Shown here in pieces: positions 5,773 through 13,544 of a stretch of 13,544 bases of DNA. Position numbers and translations under genes: made by a program. The DNA is from DATNNN01 sp035601815 (GTDB taxonomy: Bacteria > Pseudomonadota > Alphaproteobacteria > Rhizobiales > Xanthobacteraceae), in the NCBI GenBank assembly GCA_035601815.1, contig DATNNN010000176.1, forward strand, positions 1 through 13,544, in the 5' to 3' direction. Below the pieces are notes generated by a model that saw only the letters and a list, made by a program, of their open reading frames with translations, had not been told where the DNA came from and ran no database searches. Positions within the stretch are counted from its first letter, which is position 1. The number at the start of each line of letters is the position of its first letter.

Positions 5773-5827
5773 GACGGCGTTGCCCGGCGCTTGCCAGCGC
5801 GCGCGAACACGGGCAATTTTTGCCTCG

Positions 5828-6496
5828 ATGATTCCGCCCCGCACGCCGCACCTGCATCATTTCGCCGACGCCGGCGCGATCCCCAACAATCCGAATCTTG
5901 CGGTCGTCCACTACCGGCACGCGATCGCGCTCGGCGACGACCCGCCGGCGGTGATCGAGGCGGTGTTCGCCAAGAACCGCTGGAAGCCCAACTGGCGCGA
6001 CAAGATTTATAATTATCACCACTATCATTCGACCGCCCACGAGGTGATGGGCGTCGCCGCCGGCTACGCCCGCGTGCGCTTGGGCGGCATCTCCGGCGAC
6101 GACGTGGAGCTCGAGCCCGGCGACGTGCTGGTGCTGCCCGCCGGCACCGGCCACAAGCTGATCGCCGCCTCCGAGGACTTCCTCGTGGTCGGCGCCTATC
6201 CGTCCGGCCAGGACTGGGACGTGATCACGGCCGACGAGCCGCAGAAGAAGGAAGAGGCGATCAAGACCATCGCAGCCCTGCCGCTGCCGGTGAACGACCC
6301 GGTCTACGGCAAGCACGGGCCGCTGTGGCAGGTGTGGCTCGGCGAGAAGGCGACGGCCGGCGCATTGCCGGCGCCCAAGCCCGCGCCCAAGGTCGAGACG
6401 CGCAAGGCCAAGCCCGCGAAGAAGCCAAAGAAGGTGAAGCCAAAAACTAGAGCCAAGCCGAAGGCCAAGGCGCGCGCCAAGAAATCGCGCAGGTAG
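5828..6496 (+). CDS. cupin domain protein (YjlB-like) with basic C-terminal tail
   Basis: The first 175 or so residues are a YjlB-like single cupin (COG4297-type), a beta-barrel that usually holds one metal ion; substrate and reaction are unknown. Cupin motif 1 is intact: H65-x-H67-x4-E72-x6-G79 in HYHSTAHEVMGVAAG. Motif 2 is G98-x5-P104-x-G106-x2-H109 (PGDVLVLPAGTGH), with the usual final Asn absent. GAYPSGQDWD (122-131) is a further family mark. From about 181 to 222 the chain is almost only Ala, Pro, Lys and Arg. This histone-like tail is unlikely to be part of the fold and could bind nucleic acid or be disordered. ATG 5828 is chosen because the upstream in-frame ATG at 5756 lies inside an intergenic repeat. 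Confidence 0.88.
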   Translation: MIPPRTPHLHHFADAGAIPNNPNLAVVHYRHAIALGDDPPAVIEAVFAKNRWKPNWRDKIYNYHHYHSTAHEVMGVAAGYARVRLGGISGDDVELEPGDVLVLPAGTGHKLIAASEDFLVVGAYPSGQDWDVITADEPQKKEEAIKTIAALPLPVNDPVYGKHGPLWQVWLGEKATAGALPAPKPAPKVETRKAKPAKKPKKVKPKTRAKPKAKARAKKSRR

Positions 6497-6730
6497 TCAG
6501 GCGCGGTCGCGCAGCTCCTCCACCCCGTCCATCTTGGCGCAGCTCGCGCAGCAGTAGATGGTGCCGTCCTTCTCCACGCCGTGGCCGATGACGCGGCACT
6601 CGCAATGAGCGCACGTGGGCGCCAGCAAGTGGATGGCGCACTCGAAGGAGTCGAAGGTCCACTCCTTGCCGTCCTTCTTGACGCAAAACGCCTTGTCGTA
6701 ATCGTTGCCGCAATGATCGCACTTGGCCAT
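6497..6730 (-). CDS. small Cys-rich metallothionein-like/treble-clef protein
   Basis: The 77-residue product has ten cysteines: C4-x2-C7, C16, C31, C40-x2-C43-x-C45, C60-C61 and C64. The second half (TCAHCECRVIGHGVE, then GTIYCCASCA) resembles bacterial SmtA-type metallothioneins and related treble-clef zinc folds. This suggests metal binding in the cytoplasm. It may instead be a structural zinc-finger protein rather than a metal store. ATG 6730 has GGGGA five bases upstream, and family-like sequence begins at MAKCDHCG. The open frame extends far upstream only as an antisense shadow of the hydrolase. It is divergent from the hydrolase across 78 bases, and its stop abuts the cupin stop. Confidence 0.83.
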   Translation of the reverse strand: MAKCDHCGNDYDKAFCVKKDGKEWTFDSFECAIHLLAPTCAHCECRVIGHGVEKDGTIYCCASCAKMDGVEELRDRA

Positions 6731-6808
6731 CGGATTCCCCGTCTGCAAAGGTCTGTCAGCTAACGCCCGGCACACGCCCCGGTTCCGAAAACGCGCTAGG
6801 ATGGGGGG

Positions 6809-7774
6809 ATGCGCCTCCTTCTCATCGTGCTCGCCGCCGTCGTGCTCGCGCTGATCGCCGCGCTTGCCGGCGCCATCGCCTTCGGCACGGCCGCAACGCC
6901 GCCGCCGGTGGCGAGCGTCGACGCCGGCATCGCCGACATCATCCGCACCCGGCCGGAGCTGCCGGCGCTCCGCCGCTATACCGCCCGCGACGGCGCGCCG
7001 CTTGCCTACCGCGCCTACCCGGCCGCGCGCAGCAAGACCGTGGTGGTGCTCGTCCACGGCTCCTCGGGCTCGAGCGCGAGCGTGCATACGCTCGCCAAGG
7101 CGCTCCAGGGCGGCGGCATCACCGTCTACACGCCCGACATCCGCGGCCACGGCGAGTCCGGCAAGAAGGGCGACATCGGATATGTCGGCCAGCTCGAGGA
7201 GGATCTCGCAGACTTTCTCGCCGCACTCGGCCCCATGGGCGGCAACAGGATTCTCGTGGGCCATTCGTCGGGCGGCGGCTTCGTGCTGCGCGTCGCCGCC
7301 GGGCCGATGGGCGACCGCTTCGACGGCTATCTCATGCTCTCTCCGTTCCTCGGCTACGATGCGCCGACCTCGCGGCCCAATGCCGGCGGCTGGGCCGCGC
7401 CCTATATCCCGCGCATCATCGCGCTGCTCCTCCTGTCGCGCATCGGCGTGCACGCCTTCGAGGGGCTGCCGGTGGTCGCCTTCGCCGTGCCGCGCGACAC
7501 TCTCGGCACCCCCACCTATTCCTTCCGCCTGTGGGCGAACTTCGCCGCGCGCCGCGACTGGCAGCAGGACATCCGCGGCATCCGCCGCCCGGCGGCGGTG
7601 CTCGTCGGCGCCGACGATGAGCTGTTCATCGCCGGCGAATACGCGCCCCTGTTCAAGGCGCTGCGGCCGGAGGTCCCGGTTACGCTCGTTCCCGGCACCA
7701 ATCACATGCAGATGGTGACCGCGCCTTCCGCCGCGGCCGCGATCGTGCGATCGGTGCAACAACTGGCCCGCTGA
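6809..7774 (+). CDS. membrane-anchored alpha/beta hydrolase (lysophospholipase-like)
   Basis: The 321-residue protein starts with a hydrophobic segment (about 2-27) that acts as an uncleaved anchor or signal, so the enzyme probably faces the periplasm. The alpha/beta-hydrolase core follows. The oxyanion-hole strand is VVVLVHGSSGS, and the nucleophile elbow is G151-H-S153-S-G155. The acid is Asp269 or Asp270 in VGADDELF, and the catalytic His is 299 in GTNHMQMV. All triad elements are in canonical order. PDIRGHGESGKKGDIGY resembles lysophospholipase/serine aminopeptidase-type (Hydrolase_4) members. The substrate cannot be predicted. The start codon follows a purine/G-rich GGATGGGGGG. A small membrane ORF follows 22 bases after the stop and may be co-transcribed. 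Confidence 0.9.
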   Translation: MRLLLIVLAAVVLALIAALAGAIAFGTAATPPPVASVDAGIADIIRTRPELPALRRYTARDGAPLAYRAYPAARSKTVVVLVHGSSGSSASVHTLAKALQGGGITVYTPDIRGHGESGKKGDIGYVGQLEEDLADFLAALGPMGGNRILVGHSSGGGFVLRVAAGPMGDRFDGYLMLSPFLGYDAPTSRPNAGGWAAPYIPRIIALLLLSRIGVHAFEGLPVVAFAVPRDTLGTPTYSFRLWANFAARRDWQQDIRGIRRPAAVLVGADDELFIAGEYAPLFKALRPEVPVTLVPGTNHMQMVTAPSAAAAIVRSVQQLAR

Positions 7775-7796
7775 AGCCCGCAGGATCTTCCTCTCG

Positions 7797-7940
7797 ATGG
7801 TCTGGCTGATATTGGTCGTGGTGCTTCCGGTGGCGGCGAGCTTCTTCGTCGCCGGCCAGGCCATGTGGCTCTATGTCCTGACCGCCCTGCCGGCGCTCGT
7901 GCTCCGCCGCCTGTTGCCGGCCCGCCCACGCCGCAGATAA
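7797..7940 (+). CDS. putative 47-residue membrane protein
   Basis: This short open frame encodes a largely hydrophobic chain with two candidate membrane segments (about 2-19 and 23-37). It ends in the basic tail RRLLPARPRRR, which by the positive-inside rule would stay in the cytoplasm. Third codon positions are almost all G or C, as in the neighbouring genes, and AGGA lies upstream at 7782-7785. It begins 22 bases after the hydrolase. I do not recognise a family, and the length is short enough that chance cannot be excluded. Confidence 0.45.
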   Translation: MVWLILVVVLPVAASFFVAGQAMWLYVLTALPALVLRRLLPARPRRR

Positions 7941-8016
7941 CTGGGGTTCCGCCGCCGCCGAATCTGGTCTATGACAATCGCGCCGCGGGCCTCGTGCCCG
8001 ATGTGGGGCCAGCAAG

Positions 8017-8038
8017 ACGCGCGTTCGCGCGTTTTTTT
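8017..8038 (+). terminator. intrinsic terminator or attenuator before carB
   Basis: ACGCGC-GTTC-GCGCGT (stem 8017-8022 with 8027-8032) runs directly into seven T residues (8032-8038), a textbook factor-independent terminator. It ends only 17 bases before the carB ATG. A further small stem, CGGGC-CTCGT-GCCCG (7986-8000), lies just upstream. Together they look like a leader that could control read-through into carB. Confidence 0.75.
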
Positions 8039-8055
8039 ATGCGCCCGGTTGGATC

Positions 8056-11325
<3,270 letters not shown>

Positions 11326-11411
11326 CCGGGCGGCGGTGTTCGTGGAATGCGGCGATCGCGGCGGCCGGGTGGAACCGGCGCGTGATCGGCGACTCTTTTT
11401 GTGTCGAGCAA

Positions 11412-11429
11412 GGTCTCGCGGAGGAGACC
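11412..11429 (+). promoter_or_regulatory. hairpin overlapping the greA ribosome-binding site
   Basis: GGTCTC (11412-11417) pairs perfectly with GAGACC (11424-11429). The 3' arm includes half of the Shine-Dalgarno sequence GGAGGAG (11420-11426), so the folded leader could partly hide the site. No known riboregulator is recognised here. Confidence 0.35.
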
Positions 11430-11431
11430 CC

Positions 11432-11905
11432 ATGGAAAAGATTCCGATGACGGGGGCGGGTTACGCCCAGCTCGAGGCCGAGCTGCGTCACCGCCAGCAG
11501 GTAGAGCGTCCGCGCATCATCCAGCAGATCACCGAGGCCCGCGGCCATGGCGACCTGTCGGAGAACGCGGAGTATCACGCCGCCAAGGAGACTCAGTCGC
11601 TGAACGAGGGCCGCATCGCCGATCTCGAGGACAAGATCTCGCGCGCCGAGGTGATCGACGTGTCCAAGCTCAGGGGCGACACCATCACTTTCGGGGCGAC
11701 GGTGACGCTGGTCGACGAGGACACCGACGAGAAGCGGGTGTGGCAGATCGTGGGCGAGACCGAAGCCGACGCCAAGGCCGGCCGCATCTCCATCTCCTCG
11801 CCGCTCGCCCGCGCGCTGATCGGCAAGAAGAAGGGCACCTCCGTCGAGGTCAACACGCCCAAGGGCGCCAAGGCCTACGAGGTGCTCAAGGTCGAGTGGC
11901 GGTAG
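11432..11905 (+). CDS. greA: transcript cleavage/elongation factor GreA
   Basis: GreA enters the secondary channel of RNA polymerase and stimulates cleavage of backtracked transcripts. The 157 residues match the family length: an N-terminal antiparallel coiled coil (about 1-76) and a C-terminal FKBP-like domain (about 80-157). The coiled-coil tip keeps the essential acidic residues D41 and E44 in GDLSENAEYHAAKE. ISISSPLARALIGKKKG is the typical C-terminal signature. A strong Shine-Dalgarno sequence, GGAGGAG, precedes ATG 11432. The open frame extends upstream into carB, but only from 11432 does it match the family. It lies 106 bases after carB on the same strand; no clear terminator separates them. 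Confidence 0.98.
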   Translation: MEKIPMTGAGYAQLEAELRHRQQVERPRIIQQITEARGHGDLSENAEYHAAKETQSLNEGRIADLEDKISRAEVIDVSKLRGDTITFGATVTLVDEDTDEKRVWQIVGETEADAKAGRISISSPLARALIGKKKGTSVEVNTPKGAKAYEVLKVEWR

Positions 11906-11927
11906 TCGTCAGCGCACCCCAATCGTC

Positions 11928-12014
11928 GTCATGCCCGGCCTTGTGTCGGGCATCCACGTTTTAAGGCTGCGCGACAGGCAAGGCGTGGATGGCTGGGACA
12001 AGCCCGGCCATGAC
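11928..12014. repeat. long palindromic intergenic repeat
   Basis: The left arm (11928-11958, beginning GTCATGCCCGGCC) and the right arm (11984-12014, ending CCCGGCCATGAC) are inverted copies matching at 25 of 31 positions, with a 25-base centre. Repeats with these arms are widespread between genes in Bradyrhizobium-type genomes. It lies just after greA and could help end its transcript. Confidence 0.8.
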
Positions 12015-12029
12015 GGAAAGCGCCGCGCT

Positions 12030-12092
12030 TCATTTGGCGAACAGCTCGTCCATCGCCGTGATCAGGCCGACGCGCCTCGGCGTGTAAGGTCC
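12030..12092 (-). pseudogene. C-terminal remnant of an unidentified gene
   Basis: On the minus strand, 20 codons ending in a TGA read like a genuine protein tail: TPRRVGLITAMDELFAK preceded by GPY. A TAA stops the frame immediately upstream, and the DNA beyond is of different, A+T-richer character. The likely history is a gene whose 5' part was removed by deletion or recombination near 12092. I cannot name the parent protein. A chance open stretch is possible but the amphipathic, family-like ending argues against it. Confidence 0.45.
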
Positions 12093-12189
12093 TTACTCAA
12101 TTACCCTGCATTAGCCGGATGATACACAGCCGACGCGGCGAGACCCGCCAAGAACATAGCTCCCCCTGCGAAATCACTTATCGCCAGCG

Positions 12190-12233
12190 TTGATTTAGGT
12201 CAAAATGCAAATTAGGGTGGGAAACGATATCAT
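12190..12233 (+). promoter_or_regulatory. FNR/FixK-type box with class II promoter
   Basis: TTGATTTAGGTCAA (12190-12203) matches the TTGA-N6-TCAA core recognised by FNR/FixK-family regulators and is 9 of 10 to TTGAT-N4-ATCAA. TATCAT (12228-12233) is a 5 of 6 match to a -10 box. This would place the box centre about 42 bases before the start point, the usual class II activator position. It suggests oxygen-responsive expression of the secreted-protein gene downstream. Confidence 0.5.
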
Positions 12234-12306
12234 CGAAAAAAAGAAAGCGATCAGTCTGGTCACGTTTTGGCACCAGCCGATCTACGCCAAATAGACTTAC
12301 CGAAGA

Positions 12307-12325
12307 AATTCACGAGAAGTGAATT
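12307..12325. promoter_or_regulatory. operator-like palindrome in leader
   Basis: AATTCAC-GAGAA-GTGAATT is a perfect 7-bp inverted repeat with a 5-base centre, between the predicted promoter and the GTG start at 12364. It may be a repressor site or an mRNA hairpin. Confidence 0.4.
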
Positions 12326-12363
12326 GCGCTTCCATGAAGCGGGGGCGAGGGGAGGAGGATCTC

Positions 12364-13544
12364 GTGCGCCCTGTTATTTTTATTTCCCGACGCAATCGCC
12401 TATCCGTTTACGTCCTAAGCATTCTGGCCTCGTTCGCCGGAATAACCGTCGGACCTGCGGCTGCACAGCAAGATCCGCTACGACCCGGCGAAGCCTTTGC
12501 GACGCGGTTCTCGGGAACCACGACGATCAACGGGCCCGATGGCAAGCCGATCGTCGTCATCGATCCTGCCGGGACGGTCGGCAGCATTATCGACCTTCGC
12601 GCCCCGGGCCAGCCGCCGGCTGGCGAGCACTGGGTCAACGAACCTCAGCGCAACCCCGTAACGGCCCGCGACGTCGGCCAGGTATTCGGCGTCGTTTTGG
12701 ACGCCGCATCGCCGCCAAACGTCTATCTCGCCGCGACGTCGGCGTTCGGGCTGCACCGCAGCCCGGATAATTCCCGGTGGATGGATGGCATGTGGGGCGC
12801 CGGCGGCGGTCCCGGCACTATCTATCGGCTCGATCGCGAAAACGGATACCGGCCGCGCGTGTTTGCCAACATTGCGCTGAACGGCCGGCCGAACAGCGGC
12901 CCAGGACTGGGCAACATCGCGTTCGACAAATGGAACCAGCAATTGTTCGTGTCCGATCTCGAAACCGGAATGATCCACCGCTTGCGGGCCACCGACGGCA
13001 ACGATCTCGGCTTCTACGACCACGGCGCGCAGGGTCGCCCGAATTTCCTCGATGTCACCAGCGGGCAGCGCGGCAACCTTCCGCCCATCGCATTCAATCC
13101 GGCTTCGCGGCCGCGCATCGACGACTGCCCAACCGGCAAGTTCGACAATTCGCCCGAATGCTGGAACTTCGCGCCCTCCGGCCGGCGCATTTGGGGCCTT
13201 GCCGTGTGGAAGCACCCGATGACGGGCGAAACACGGCTTTATTACTCCGTGTGGAGCAGCCCTGCTTTCGACGACCCGAATTGGGCCGCGTCCAGCGATG
13301 ACAGCGACAAGCGGAATTCCATCTGGTCGGTCCGGCTCGGCCCGGACGGCGGCTTTGTCGTTTCCGACGTTCGCCGCGAGTTTACGCTGCCGCAATTCTT
13401 CACCGACCCAGCCGCAATCGCGGTCAGCGGCTACAGCTCCCCGGTCAGCGACATCACGTTCCCCGAGTGCGGCGGCACCGGGCTTATGCTGCTCGGCGAG
13501 CGCGGCGGCATTCGCAATCTTGGCCTCGAAGTCCCTACCCCCTT
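12364..13544 (+). CDS. secreted beta-propeller-like protein, 3' end outside window
   Basis: An open frame of 393 codons runs to the window end with no stop. A basic N terminus (RPVIFISRRNR) and hydrophobic core (LSVYVLSILASFAGITV) form a signal peptide with probable cleavage at PAAA-QQD. The mature part has propeller-like stretches: FGVVLDAASPPNVYLAATS, GPGTIYRLDRENG, GNIAFDKWNQQLFVSDLETG and GRRIWGLAVW. I recall closely similar large uncharacterised proteins in Rhizobiales, but no function. GTG 12364 is chosen because GGGGAGGAGGA lies just upstream. An in-frame ATG at 12334 would place that strong ribosome site inside the gene. An upstream FNR/FixK-type box suggests oxygen-linked control. 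Minus-strand and other-frame open stretches here are shadows. Confidence 0.85.
   Translation, partial: MRPVIFISRRNRLSVYVLSILASFAGITVGPAAAQQDPLRPGEAFATRFSGTTTINGPDGKPIVVIDPAGTVGSIIDLRAPGQPPAGEHWVNEPQRNPVTARDVGQVFGVVLDAASPPNVYLAATSAFGLHRSPDNSRWMDGMWGAGGGPGTIYRLDRENGYRPRVFANIALNGRPNSGPGLGNIAFDKWNQQLFVSDLETGMIHRLRATDGNDLGFYDHGAQGRPNFLDVTSGQRGNLPPIAFNPASRPRIDDCPTGKFDNSPECWNFAPSGRRIWGLAVWKHPMTGETRLYYSVWSSPAFDDPNWAASSDDSDKRNSIWSVRLGPDGGFVVSDVRREFTLPQFFTDPAAIAVSGYSSPVSDITFPECGGTGLMLLGERGGIRNLGLEVPTP

Noticed and set aside
5584..6012. 142-codon plus-strand open frame across the repeat cluster
   Set aside because: It translates palindromic repeats (PSPRPSPQRGEG-type sequence) and then runs out of frame into the cupin gene.
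11364..11400. Terminator between carB and greA
   Set aside because: GCCGG/CCGGC forms a small stem, but the T run lies 17 bases beyond it, so the structure is not a convincing intrinsic terminator.
12478..13395. 305-codon minus-strand open frame at the right edge
   Set aside because: The plus-strand frame has a signal peptide, strong ribosome site and recognised propeller-like sequence through the same DNA.

Overview
The window looks like a chromosomal segment of an alphaproteobacterium, most likely of the order Hyphomicrobiales (Bradyrhizobium/Rhodoplanes-like). The signs are high G+C with strong G/C third-codon preference, Rhizobiales-type CarA, CarB and GreA sequences, an alphaproteobacterial -35/-10 pattern before carA, and palindromic intergenic repeats of the kind common in that group. 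This placement comes from recalled family resemblance, not from a search.

Housekeeping backbone, left part (1-2392): a PaaI-type hotdog thioesterase (+) converges on a two-gene minus-strand unit, a small Cys-rich zinc-binding-type protein followed by a GatB/YqeY protein. Divergent from that unit is carA, the glutaminase subunit of carbamoyl-phosphate synthase. Backbone, right part (5828-11905): a cupin protein (+), a small Cys-rich protein (-), a membrane-anchored alpha/beta hydrolase (+), a 47-residue membrane ORF, carB behind a textbook intrinsic terminator, and greA. carA and carB encode the two halves of one enzyme making carbamoyl phosphate for pyrimidine and arginine synthesis, but here they lie about 5.7 kb apart.

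Between carA and the cupin gene is the most interesting region, an approximately 3.16-kb low-G+C mobile element (2417-5580). It has imperfect 19-20-bp terminal inverted repeats beginning GGCTTTGC and is flanked by a 9-bp direct repeat, CCATTGGGG. Removing the element and one repeat copy restores a perfect hairpin, CTCTCCCC-ATT-GGGGAGAG, so it appears to have jumped into a REP-like palindrome behind carA. It carries a DDE transposase with an N-terminal SWIM zinc-finger motif, a divergently transcribed DUF6471 protein, a signal-peptide/membrane protein in an operon with it, and a coiled-coil/zinc-ribbon protein. The transposase and DUF6471 genes share a compact back-to-back promoter region framed by a 15-bp imperfect inverted repeat, suggesting autoregulation. 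Terminator-like hairpins face outward near both ends.

Right edge (11906-13544): after greA come a long palindromic intergenic repeat and a 20-codon tail of a destroyed minus-strand gene. Next is an A+T-richer leader with an FNR/FixK-type box placed as in a class II promoter. Last is a large secreted protein with a signal peptide, starting at a GTG and running off the window end.
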